A DNA stretch of 64,000 nt from an uncultured Eubacteriales bacterium (GTDB taxonomy: Bacteria; Bacillota; Clostridia; Christensenellales; Aristaeellaceae). Both the position numbers and the translations under genes were made by a program. Shown here piece after piece: positions 25,214 to 33,303 of this stretch (positions within the stretch are counted from its first letter, which is position 1; each line of letters starts with the position of its first letter). The notes under the pieces are model-generated. The model had not been told where the DNA came from and did no database searches. It saw only the letters and a list, made by a program, of their open reading frames with translations. The stretch lies in NCBI GenBank assembly GCA_902777335.1, contig CACYTF010000007.1:95739-159738 (forward strand), written 5' to 3'.

Positions 25214-25962
25214 GCGGGGAGGACTACGAAAGCACGCTCGAAAAGCTCAAACGGGCCAGGGCCGGCGACGATCAGGCCCGGGAGGCGCTGGTCAAGGAGA
25301 ACATCGCGCTGGTCAAGTACCTGGTGAAGCGCTTTGCCGGGCGGGGCGCGGAGATGGAGGACCTTTTCCAGTACGGCTGCATGGGCCTGGTCAAGGCCAT
25401 CGACCGGTTTGACCCGGCCCGCCCCGTGCGGTTTTCCACCTACGCCGTGCCGGTGATCCTGGGCGAGATTCGCCGCTACCTGCGGGACGACGGCCCGATC
25501 CACATCTCCCGGACCATACACGAGCGGGCCCGCGACATACGGGCCTTCGCGGGCGATTTCTTCATGGCGCACGCCCGCCAGCCCACCGTGGAGGAGATCT
25601 CCGAGGCGCTGAACCTCTCCGGCGAGGACGTGCTGCTCGCCGTCAACAGCAAAAGCGAGGTGCGCTCTCTGGACGCGCCCACGGGAGACGACGGAAGCCC
25701 GCGCCTGATGGATACCCTCGGCGAGGACCCGATGGAGGCGGTAGACCGGCACCTGTCGGTCAAGGGGCTGCTGGACGCGCTGCCGGAGCAGGAGCGCGCG
25801 CTGATCGTCAGGCGCTACTTTCGCTTTCACACCCAGACGCAGATCGCCCGGGACATGGGCACCTCCCAGGTGCAGGTGTCGCGGATGGAAAAGCGCGTGC
25901 TCAATCGCATGCGGGAGCTCGCTACTGCGGGATATGCGCAAAACAGACCGGATTCCATGTAG
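25210..25962 (+). CDS. sigF: RNA polymerase sigma-F factor
   Basis: The 250-residue sigma-70 family protein has region 2 (EDLFQYGCMGLVKAIDRFD, about 54-72, and FSTYAVPVILGEIRR), region 3 and a region 4 helix-turn-helix (TQIARDMGTSQVQVSRMEKR). With SpoIIAA/AB upstream this is sigma-F, the first forespore factor. TTG at 25210 overlaps the spoIIAB stop. The stop codon is inside the terminator loop. Confidence 0.94.
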   Translation: MSGEDYESTLEKLKRARAGDDQAREALVKENIALVKYLVKRFAGRGAEMEDLFQYGCMGLVKAIDRFDPARPVRFSTYAVPVILGEIRRYLRDDGPIHISRTIHERARDIRAFAGDFFMAHARQPTVEEISEALNLSGEDVLLAVNSKSEVRSLDAPTGDDGSPRLMDTLGEDPMEAVDRHLSVKGLLDALPEQERALIVRRYFRFHTQTQIARDMGTSQVQVSRMEKRVLNRMRELATAGYAQNRPDSM

Positions 25963-25979
25963 AATCCGGTCTGTTTTGC
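25938..25979. terminator. bidirectional terminator between sigF and lysA
   Basis: GCAAAACAGACCGGATTC and GAATCCGGTCTGTTTTGC make a perfect 18-bp stem with a 6-nt loop. The sigF TAG (25960-25962) straddles the loop and right arm. Confidence 0.9.
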
Positions 25980-25991
25980 ATGAGTGAACGG

Positions 25992-27257
25992 CTATTGCAC
26001 GCCGTCGAGTATGTCGCAGAAGTCGAAGGTGGCGAAGTAGTCCTTCACCGTTTCGGCGCGGCGGATCATCGAGAAGGTGCCGTCCGGGTGCAGCAGTATC
26101 TCCGCGCTCTTCAGCTTGCCGTTGTAGTTGTAGCCCATCGAAAAGCCGTGGGCGCCGGTGTCGTGGATCACCACCAGGTCGCCGTCGTTGATCTGGGGCA
26201 GCGCCCGGTCCACGGCGAACTTGTCGTTGTTCTCGCACAGCGAGCCCACCACGTCGTACACGTGGTCGCACAGCGCGTCTTCCTTGCCGGCCACGGTGAT
26301 GTGGTGGTAGGCGTCGTAGATGGCGGGGCGCATCAGGTTCACGGCGCAGGCGTCCAGGCCGATGTACTCCTTGTATATGTGCTTCTTGTGGATGGCCGTG
26401 GCCACCAGGCACCCGTGCGGGCCGGTCATGAAGCGGCCCAACTCCGTGGTCAGGCGGATGCCGCCCAGGCCCTCGCCGACCATGGTCTTGGAGAAGGTCT
26501 CGCGGATGGAGGCGCCGATGCGGTGGATGTCCGGCATGGTCTGCTCCGGCAGATAGGGGATGCCGATGCCGCCCGACAGGTTGACCATGAAGATCTCCGC
26601 GCCCAGCTTTTTGTGCAGGTCCACGGCCAGCTCGAACAGTATCATGGCGTTGGCGGGGTAGTAGTTGTTGTCGGCGGCGTTGCTGGCCAGAAGCGCGTGC
26701 AGCCCGAAGCGCTTTACGCCCAGCTGCATCATGCGCTCGACAGCGGAGAAGATCTGCTGCTTGGTCATGCCGAACTTCGACGCGTCCGGCTGGCCCATGT
26801 ACACCGACCCGATCAAAAGCTCTCCGCCGGGGTTGTAGCGCAGGCAGATGCGCTCCGGCAGGCCGCCGTGGGCGGCGAGGAAGTCGATGTGGGTGATGTC
26901 GTCCAGGTTGATGATGGCGTTCAGCTTGCGGGCGTATTCGTATTCCTCGGCGGGCGTCTCGTTGGACGAGAACATGATGCCGTCCCCGGAGAAGCCCAGG
27001 GCCTCTGCCAGCTTCAGCTCCGTCAGCGACGCGCAGTCCAGCCCGCAGCCCTCCTCCTTCAGAAGCCGGAGTATGAAGGGGTTCGGGCAGGCCTTGACGG
27101 CAAAGTACTCCCGGAAGCCCTCGTTCCACGAGAAAGCCTCCGAGACCTCGCGGGCGGTGCGTCGTATGCCCGCTTCGTCGTAAAGGTGAAACGGGGTGGG
27201 GTATTGCGCGGTGATTTCCTTCAGCTTTTCATAGCTGACGAAGGGCTTCTTTTGCAT
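25992..27257 (-). CDS. lysA: diaminopimelate decarboxylase-type PLP enzyme
   Basis: The 421-residue fold-III decarboxylase has the PLP lysine in YFAVKACPNP (about 51-60), an LHALLASN strand, the phosphate-binding SGGIGIPY and the ELGRFMTGPHG motif. LysA converts meso-diaminopimelate to lysine. The FAVKAC variant and HALLAS (rather than HxGS) occur in a divergent LysA clade of anaerobes, so a related decarboxylase is possible. It has its own promoter, and GGAG lies about 10 nt before the ATG. Confidence 0.8.
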   Translation of the reverse strand: MQKKPFVSYEKLKEITAQYPTPFHLYDEAGIRRTAREVSEAFSWNEGFREYFAVKACPNPFILRLLKEEGCGLDCASLTELKLAEALGFSGDGIMFSSNETPAEEYEYARKLNAIINLDDITHIDFLAAHGGLPERICLRYNPGGELLIGSVYMGQPDASKFGMTKQQIFSAVERMMQLGVKRFGLHALLASNAADNNYYPANAMILFELAVDLHKKLGAEIFMVNLSGGIGIPYLPEQTMPDIHRIGASIRETFSKTMVGEGLGGIRLTTELGRFMTGPHGCLVATAIHKKHIYKEYIGLDACAVNLMRPAIYDAYHHITVAGKEDALCDHVYDVVGSLCENNDKFAVDRALPQINDGDLVVIHDTGAHGFSMGYNYNGKLKSAEILLHPDGTFSMIRRAETVKDYFATFDFCDILDGVQ

Positions 27258-27285
27258 AAATATTCATCTCCCATCCTGTTTTTCC

Positions 27286-27314
27286 ATCATAGGCGGTTTG
27301 GTCCGGCGCGTCAA
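27286..27314 (-). promoter_or_regulatory. lysA promoter
   Basis: Minus strand TTGACG (27314-27309) and TATGAT (27291-27286) are 17 bp apart. Confidence 0.65.
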
Positions 27315-27379
27315 GCGCCCTACAGTTAAAGATATATGCGCCGCGCGTCTGAATTCCCGTCATCCTTAACATTTCGCCG

Positions 27380-27408
27380 TTGAAGAAAACCGGTTTTCGT
27401 GGTAGAGT
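27380..27408 (+). promoter_or_regulatory. promoter of the radical-SAM to rnhA gene run
   Basis: TTGAAG (27380-27385) and TAGAGT (27403-27408) are 17 bp apart. No other strong promoter or terminator is obvious until 40861, so this may drive up to eleven genes. Confidence 0.5.
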
Positions 27409-27446
27409 ATGGAGTGGATTGACAGATATGGCAGGAGGTATCGCCG

Positions 27447-29294
27447 TTGTCCCTTTCCGACCGCATCGAAAACCTGTTGATGTCCGTGCAGAAGCCCGTC
27501 CGGTACATGGGCGGCGAGTTCAACGCCGTCATGAAGGACCCGGACGGTGTGGACGTGCGCTACGCCTTTTTGTTTCCGGATACCTATGAGGTCGGCATGT
27601 CCCACCTGGGCATGAAGATACTGTACCACGCCATCAACGCCCTGCCCTACGCCTGGTGCGAGCGGGTGTTTTCGCCGTGGGTGGACATGGCGGATCTGAT
27701 GCGCCGGGACGGCATACCGCTGTTCTCGCTGGAATCCAGGACGCCGGTCGATCAATTCGACCTGCTGGGCATCACGCTGCAGTACGAGATGAGCTTCACC
27801 AACATACTGGAGGCGCTCGACCTGGCGGGAATACCGCTTCGCAGGGAGGACCGCGCCGACGGCCCCTTCGTGATCTGCGGCGGCCCCTGCGCGTTCAACC
27901 CGGAGCCGCTTGCGCCGTTTGTGGACCTGATCGCCCTGGGCGACGGCGAGGAGGAGACCATAAAAACCATCGAGGTGTACCGCCAGTGGAAGGCTGCCGG
28001 CCTGCCGCGGGAAGCATACCTGCGCATGGCCGCGCAGATCCCCGGCATCTACGTGCCGTCGCTGTACGACGTATCCTACAACGAAGACGGCACCGTGAGG
28101 GCCGTGACCCCAAAGCCCGGCAGCGGCGCGCCCCAGGTCGTTAAAAAGGCCATGGTGGCCGATCTGGACGGGGCGGTCTACCCCGAGAAGCTGATCGTGC
28201 CCTACGGCGAGATCGTGCACAACCGCATCATGCTGGAGATCTTCCGCGGCTGCACCCGCGGCTGCCGGTTCTGCCAGGCGGGCATGATCTACCGGCCCAT
28301 CCGGGAGCGCAGCATACCCACGCTGATGCGCCTGGCGGACAGCCTGGTTTCCTCCACCGGCTATGACGAGATCTCGCTGATGAGCCTGTCCAGCGGCGAC
28401 TACAGCTGCCTGCCGGAGCTGGCCCATCAGATGGTGGAGCGCTTCGCCGCCAGGCGGGTCAAGATATCGCTGCCGTCCCAGCGCATCGACACGGTGCTCA
28501 CCGACACGCTGAAGGAGACCCAGAAGGTCCGCAAGACCGCGCTGACCCTGGCCCCGGAGGCCGGCACGCAGCGCCTCAGGGACGTGATCAACAAGGGCGT
28601 CACCGAGGCGGACCTGATGCGCTCGGTCACAGACGCCTTCGACCAGGGCTGGTCCGCGGTGAAGCTCTACTTCATGATCGGCCTGCCCACCGAGACCGAC
28701 GAGGACGTGCTGGGCATCGCCGACCTGGCCGGGAAGGTGCGGCGCTGCTACTTCTCGATTCCCAAGGAGCGCCGGGCCCCGGGCCTTCGCATCACGGTGA
28801 GCGCCTCGGTGTTCGTGCCGAAGAACGACACGCCCTTCCAGTGGGCCCCCCAGCTGGACTTCGACACCGTCGTCCGCCGCCAGCAGCTGCTCCGCCGCGC
28901 GCTCAGCCAGCTGAAGGGCGTGGATTTCAAGTACCACGCGCCGGACGTGAGCTACATCGAGGCCGTGTTCGCCCGCGGCGACCGGCGGCTCGCGGACGCC
29001 ATGGAGCGGGCCTGGCGCATGGGCTGCCGCTTCGACGGCTGGAGCGACCAGTTCCGCTACGACCTGTGGCTGAAGGCCTTTGAAGAGACCGGCGTCGACC
29101 CGGATTTCTACGCCACCCGGCCCCGGCCCGAGGACGAGGTCTTCCCCTGGGACCACCTGGACTGCGGCGTCACGAAGGCCTACCTGCTCCGGGAGTGGGA
29201 AAAGGCCAAGCGCGCGGAATGTACGCCGGACTGCCGGAAGGGCTGCACCGGCTGCGGCATGAAGCGCTATCCCGGCGCGTGCGAAGGCCGCTGA
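27447..29294 (+). CDS. TIGR03960-type B12-binding radical SAM protein
   Basis: The 615-residue protein begins with a B12-binding-like domain (FPDTYEVGMSHLGMKILYH, about 43-61) and continues with a radical-SAM domain whose cluster motif is FRGCTRGCRFCQAG (about 264-277). A C-terminal cysteine group (CTPDCRKGCTGCG) ends it. This family is nearly always next to the DUF2344 gene that follows and to rng, but its substrate is unknown. The TTG start at 27447 has AGGAGG 8 nt upstream. Confidence 0.85.
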   Translation: MSLSDRIENLLMSVQKPVRYMGGEFNAVMKDPDGVDVRYAFLFPDTYEVGMSHLGMKILYHAINALPYAWCERVFSPWVDMADLMRRDGIPLFSLESRTPVDQFDLLGITLQYEMSFTNILEALDLAGIPLRREDRADGPFVICGGPCAFNPEPLAPFVDLIALGDGEEETIKTIEVYRQWKAAGLPREAYLRMAAQIPGIYVPSLYDVSYNEDGTVRAVTPKPGSGAPQVVKKAMVADLDGAVYPEKLIVPYGEIVHNRIMLEIFRGCTRGCRFCQAGMIYRPIRERSIPTLMRLADSLVSSTGYDEISLMSLSSGDYSCLPELAHQMVERFAARRVKISLPSQRIDTVLTDTLKETQKVRKTALTLAPEAGTQRLRDVINKGVTEADLMRSVTDAFDQGWSAVKLYFMIGLPTETDEDVLGIADLAGKVRRCYFSIPKERRAPGLRITVSASVFVPKNDTPFQWAPQLDFDTVVRRQQLLRRALSQLKGVDFKYHAPDVSYIEAVFARGDRRLADAMERAWRMGCRFDGWSDQFRYDLWLKAFEETGVDPDFYATRPRPEDEVFPWDHLDCGVTKAYLLREWEKAKRAECTPDCRKGCTGCGMKRYPGACEGR

Positions 29295-29310
29295 TGAAGG
29301 AGATGAACGC

Positions 29311-29979
29311 ATGAGGGCACTGATACGCTTTGGAAAGCAGCCCAGGCTGCGGTTCATATCCCACCTGGACCTGCAGCGATTTTTCCAGCGCGCCGTGAAC
29401 CGGACCGGCCTGCCCATCGCCTATTCCCAGGGCTTCAACCCGCACCCGATCATGTCCTTCGGCTCGGCGCTGGCCCTGGGCTGGACCAGCGAATACGAGG
29501 TCATCGACATCAAGCTGAGCGCGCCGATGGGCCGCAAGCGCACCGAGGACGCGGTGCGCGCCGCGCTGCCGGAGGATCTGCCGGTGTACGAGGCGCGCAT
29601 GGTGGACGACCGCCACGCCGCGCCGATGGCCCTGGTCCGCATGGCGGATTACAACGTGACGCTGACCGGCGCGGCCGCGCCCCGGGTGATCGAGCGCATC
29701 CCGGCGTTCATGGCGCTGGAGCGCTTTGAGGCCGTGAAGAAGACCAAGTCCGGCGAGAAGGCCATCGACGCCCGGGCCATGGTCGTGGAGCTTTCACCGC
29801 TGCCGGACGGCTTTTCGGCGCGGCTGATGCTCACCGAGCGGGAATCGATGAAGCCCGACCAGCTGATCGGCATACTCTCAGGGCTCGCGGGCGTCGAGCC
29901 GCCCGAGGCGCGCATTCACCGGGTGTCGCTCCTGGGCGAGGACGCGCAGGGCCGGCTCAGGCCCATCATGGAGCTGTGA
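29311..29979 (+). CDS. TIGR03936/DUF2344 radical-SAM-associated protein
   Basis: The 222-residue protein has the DUF2344 opening with FISHLDLQRFFQRAV (about 15-29) and AYSQGFNPHPIMSFG (about 37-51), the hallmark of the family. It is the invariant partner of the preceding radical-SAM protein, sometimes fused to it. The pair may act on RNA because the next gene is RNase G, but this is inference. Confidence 0.85.
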   Translation: MRALIRFGKQPRLRFISHLDLQRFFQRAVNRTGLPIAYSQGFNPHPIMSFGSALALGWTSEYEVIDIKLSAPMGRKRTEDAVRAALPEDLPVYEARMVDDRHAAPMALVRMADYNVTLTGAAAPRVIERIPAFMALERFEAVKKTKSGEKAIDARAMVVELSPLPDGFSARLMLTERESMKPDQLIGILSGLAGVEPPEARIHRVSLLGEDAQGRLRPIMEL

Positions 29980-29984
29980 CGGCC

Positions 29985-31463
29985 ATGGAGAAGACGCTTC
30001 TGATGGAGCGGGTGATGGACGGGGAGCGCCTGGCGCTGATCGAGGACGGCGCGCTGTGCGCGCTGTATCACCGCAGCCCCGATTCCGAGGACCTGACCGG
30101 CAACATCTACCTGGGCCGGGTGGAGAACCTGCTGCCCGGCATGAACGCCGCGTTCGTGGACATCGGCCTTGAAAAGAAGGGCTTTCTGTCCGCGGGCGAC
30201 ATCCGGCTGTACGCCCAGGGGGACGCGCAGCTCAGCAAAGCGCTGGCGGAGCGCAGGATCGGCGATCTGGTCCGCCCCGGTCAGGAGATCCCCGTACAGG
30301 TCGTCAAGTCCCAGACCGGCGGGAAGGGGCCGCGCCTCTCCTGCCACCTGACGCTTCCCGGGCGGCTGTTGGCGCTGCTGCCAGGGGTTCGGTACGTGGG
30401 CGTTTCCCGGAAGATCGGCGGCCAGGATGATCAGGCGCGGCTGCGGGCATGGGGCCAGCGGCTCCTGGACGCGTTCGGCGCGGGCCTGATCCTGCGCACC
30501 GCGTCGCTTGGCGCCGGGTTTGAAGCCATCGAGGCGGAATACCGGGACCTTCTCACAGGGTACGAGGCGCTCCTGCGGCAGGCGGCGCACACGGTGGCGC
30601 CGAAGCTGCTGCGCGACGAGAACGACCTCGCCCTCATGGCCGTGCGGGACCTGCTGGACGGCGATGTGCAGGCCGTCTGGGCCGAGGACGAGGACTGCTG
30701 CGAAAGGCTGCGCGCCTGCGCCCGTCGGCTGGCGCCAGGCCTGGCCGACCGCGTCCGCCTTCACGAGGGCCAGGTTCCGCTTTTTGACCTGTACCGGGTG
30801 GACGCCCAGGCCGACCAGGCGCTGGAGCGCCGCGTATGGCTGAAGCACGGCGGGTTTCTGGTGATCGACGAGACCGAGGCGCTGACCGCCGTGGACGTGA
30901 ACACGGGCAAGAACACCGGCGGGCGCTGCGCGGAGGACACCATCATCCAGACCAACCGCGAGGCCGCTGAGGAGGTCATGCGCCAGCTGCGCCTCAGGGA
31001 CATCGGCGGCATGATCGTGGTGGACTTCATCAACATGAAGCGCGAGGCGGACCGGCAGGCGCTGTTTGACCTATTGCGCGCGCTTGCCGCGCGGGACCGC
31101 AACCGCACCACCGTGGTGGACATCACGCCCCTGGGGCTGGTGGAGCTCACCCGCAAACGGGCGGGGGAGAGCCTGAGGGCCCGGCTGACCCACAGCTGCC
31201 CCCACTGCTCGGGCAGCGGCGCGGTGCCCGCCCACGAGGCCACCGCGCGGCGCGTCGTGCGCGACGTGTGGCGGCGCAGGCGCTCCGGCGACAGCACGCC
31301 GCTGATCGTCGAGGCCGCGCCCGGGGTGTGCGGCTGGGTTCGCAAGATCGGCACGCCGCCGGGCGGGCCGGTCCGGCTGATCGCAAGCGAGGGCCTGGAG
31401 GCGGGGGAATACCGCCTCGCGCCCGACGACGGCAAAACGCTTGAACAAGGAGAACGTCAATGA
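29985..31463 (+). CDS. rng: ribonuclease G/E family endoribonuclease
   Basis: The 492-residue protein has an N-terminal S1 RNA-binding domain (GNIYLGRVENLLPGMNAAFVDIG, in two segments about 37-59), the RNase-H-like catalytic core with DETEALTAVDVNTG (about 295-308; metal Asp) and GGMIVVDFINM, and the zinc-link CPHCSGSG (about 403-410). RNase G/E cleaves single-stranded RNA 5' ends and rRNA precursors. ATG 29985 has GGAG about 11 nt upstream; GTG 29976 overlapping the previous stop is an alternative. The end overlaps miaB. Confidence 0.9.
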   Translation: MEKTLLMERVMDGERLALIEDGALCALYHRSPDSEDLTGNIYLGRVENLLPGMNAAFVDIGLEKKGFLSAGDIRLYAQGDAQLSKALAERRIGDLVRPGQEIPVQVVKSQTGGKGPRLSCHLTLPGRLLALLPGVRYVGVSRKIGGQDDQARLRAWGQRLLDAFGAGLILRTASLGAGFEAIEAEYRDLLTGYEALLRQAAHTVAPKLLRDENDLALMAVRDLLDGDVQAVWAEDEDCCERLRACARRLAPGLADRVRLHEGQVPLFDLYRVDAQADQALERRVWLKHGGFLVIDETEALTAVDVNTGKNTGGRCAEDTIIQTNREAAEEVMRQLRLRDIGGMIVVDFINMKREADRQALFDLLRALAARDRNRTTVVDITPLGLVELTRKRAGESLRARLTHSCPHCSGSGAVPAHEATARRVVRDVWRRRRSGDSTPLIVEAAPGVCGWVRKIGTPPGGPVRLIASEGLEAGEYRLAPDDGKTLEQGERQ

Positions 31464-32860
31464 AGGAAAGGCCGATTGTCTCCGAGCAGGAGATGGAGCG
31501 CCAGCGGGCGTTCATGCAGAGCGTCCGTGAGCGGCCTGAGCGGCCGCGGAGCTATCACATCGTGTCGATGGGCTGCCAGATGAACGAGCGGGACTCCGAG
31601 TCCGTCGCCGGCATGCTGCAGGCCATGGGCATGCGCCCGGAGCCGGTGCGCGAGCGGGCGGACCTGATCCTCTACAACACCTGCTGCGTCCGCGAAAACG
31701 CCGAGAACAAGGCGCTGGGCAACGTCATATGGCTGAAGGAACTGAAGAAGGACAAACCGGAGCTGATGATCTGCGTGGGCGGCTGCATGACCCAGGAGCG
31801 GGGCATGGCCGCCGCGATGAAGGCGAAGTACCCGTTCATCGATCTGATCTACGGCACCCACAACCTGTACCGGCTGCCAGAGTACATCTACCGGGTGCTC
31901 ACCGAGCGCCGGCCCGTCGTAGAGGTTCTGGACATCGACGGCGAGGTGGTCGAGGGCATGCCGGAGGCCCGGCGCAACCGGTTCAACGCCTTCGTGAACA
32001 TCATGTACGGCTGCGACAACTTCTGCACCTACTGCATCGTGCCCTACGTGCGGGGCCGGGAGCGCTCCCGACAGCCCGAGGCCGTGCTGGAGGAGTGCCG
32101 CCGGCTGCGGGACGAGGGCGCGCAGGAGATCATGCTGCTGGGCCAGAACGTGAACTCCTACCGGGGCGGCGGCGCGGCCTTCGCGGAGCTTCTGTACCGC
32201 GTCGATGGGTTGGGGATTCCGCGCATACGCTTCATGACCTCGCACCCGAAGGACCTGTCGGACGAGCTGATCGCGGCCTACGGGGAGCTCAAGCACCTGA
32301 TGCCCCAGCTGCACCTGCCGGTGCAGTCGGGAAGCGACGAGATCCTCGCGCGGATGAACCGCTGCTACACCCGGGAGCACTACCTGGACCTGGTGAAAAG
32401 GCTTCGGGCGGTCGTGCCCGAGATCGGGCTCACCAGCGACATCATCGTGGGCTTTCCCGGGGAAACCCTCGAGCAGTTCGAGGAGACGATGCGCCTCGTC
32501 CGCGAGGTGCGCTTTGACGCGGCCTATACGTTCATCTACTCGCCCCGGAAGGGGACCCGGGCCGCCGAATACCCGGACGACACGCCCTACGAGGTCAAGA
32601 GCGAGCGCATACAGCGCCTGATCGAACTGCAGCAGTCCATTTCCCTCGAGGTACTACAGGCCCAGGTGGGCCGCCGGGAGCGCGTGCTGGTGGAGGCCGT
32701 CTCCACCCGCGACGAAGGCTCCGTGGGCGGCAAGACGCCCCGGGGCCACATGGTCAACTTCCCGGGGGACGCGTCGCTGATCGGGCGGTTTATCGACCTT
32801 GAAATCACGTCCGCCGGGCGCAACACGCTGCGCGGCAGACAGATCAAAACGGAGGAATGA
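31460..32860 (+). CDS. miaB: tRNA-2-methylthio-N6-dimethylallyladenosine synthase
   Basis: The 466-residue methylthiotransferase has the N-terminal UPF0004 domain with cysteines in MGCQMNERDSE, TCCVRENA and GGCMTQ, the radical-SAM motif YGCDNFCTYCIVPYVRGRE (about 183-201), and a C-terminal TRAM domain. It methylthiolates i6A37 of tRNA. miaA, which makes i6A, is six kilobases downstream in the same run. ATGA overlap with rng implies coupling. Confidence 0.95.
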   Translation: MKERPIVSEQEMERQRAFMQSVRERPERPRSYHIVSMGCQMNERDSESVAGMLQAMGMRPEPVRERADLILYNTCCVRENAENKALGNVIWLKELKKDKPELMICVGGCMTQERGMAAAMKAKYPFIDLIYGTHNLYRLPEYIYRVLTERRPVVEVLDIDGEVVEGMPEARRNRFNAFVNIMYGCDNFCTYCIVPYVRGRERSRQPEAVLEECRRLRDEGAQEIMLLGQNVNSYRGGGAAFAELLYRVDGLGIPRIRFMTSHPKDLSDELIAAYGELKHLMPQLHLPVQSGSDEILARMNRCYTREHYLDLVKRLRAVVPEIGLTSDIIVGFPGETLEQFEETMRLVREVRFDAAYTFIYSPRKGTRAAEYPDDTPYEVKSERIQRLIELQQSISLEVLQAQVGRRERVLVEAVSTRDEGSVGGKTPRGHMVNFPGDASLIGRFIDLEITSAGRNTLRGRQIKTEE

Positions 32861-32866
32861 CGACAG

Positions 32867-33262
32867 ATGGACGCAGTGTTCCAGAAGACCCGCGAGCTCG
32901 GGCAGGCGCTCATGGAGAGCGAGACCTACCAGAAGATGAAGGCGGCCGAGGAAAAGGCCATGAAGAACGAAGAGGCGGCCCGCACCATGGGCGAATACCT
33001 GGAGAAGCGCCAGCAGCTGCAGGACCTGATGCAGTCCGAAAACCCCGACCCCGGCGCGCTGAAGCGGCTGTCGGATGAGATGGACGCGGCCCAGGAGCGG
33101 CTGCAGATGATGGACGACATCGCCGCGCTGACCGCCGCCCGCAACGACTTCAACGACCTGATCGGCCAGGTCAACCAGGTGCTGCAGTTCATCGTCACCG
33201 GGAACATGGAGCCGTCCTCCGGCTGCACCGGCAGCTGCGCCACCTGCCCGGGGTGCCATTGA
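32867..33262 (+). CDS. YlbF/YmcA family protein with cysteine-rich tail
   Basis: The 131-residue helical protein has the YlbF domain (KTRELGQALMESETYQKMKAAE then about 100 residues of coiled helices, seen in two parts) and ends with four cysteines in CTGSCATCPGC (119-129). In B. subtilis YlbF, YmcA and YaaT form an Fe-S-bearing complex affecting RNase Y and development, and C-terminal cysteines are part of that. The position after miaB and before mutS is common in Clostridia. Partners YmcA and YaaT are not in the window. Confidence 0.8.
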   Translation: MDAVFQKTRELGQALMESETYQKMKAAEEKAMKNEEAARTMGEYLEKRQQLQDLMQSENPDPGALKRLSDEMDAAQERLQMMDDIAALTAARNDFNDLIGQVNQVLQFIVTGNMEPSSGCTGSCATCPGCH

Positions 33263-33303
33263 GCGCCGCAGAGCGCCGATCTACGATACAGAGGTGAGTT
33301 GTC

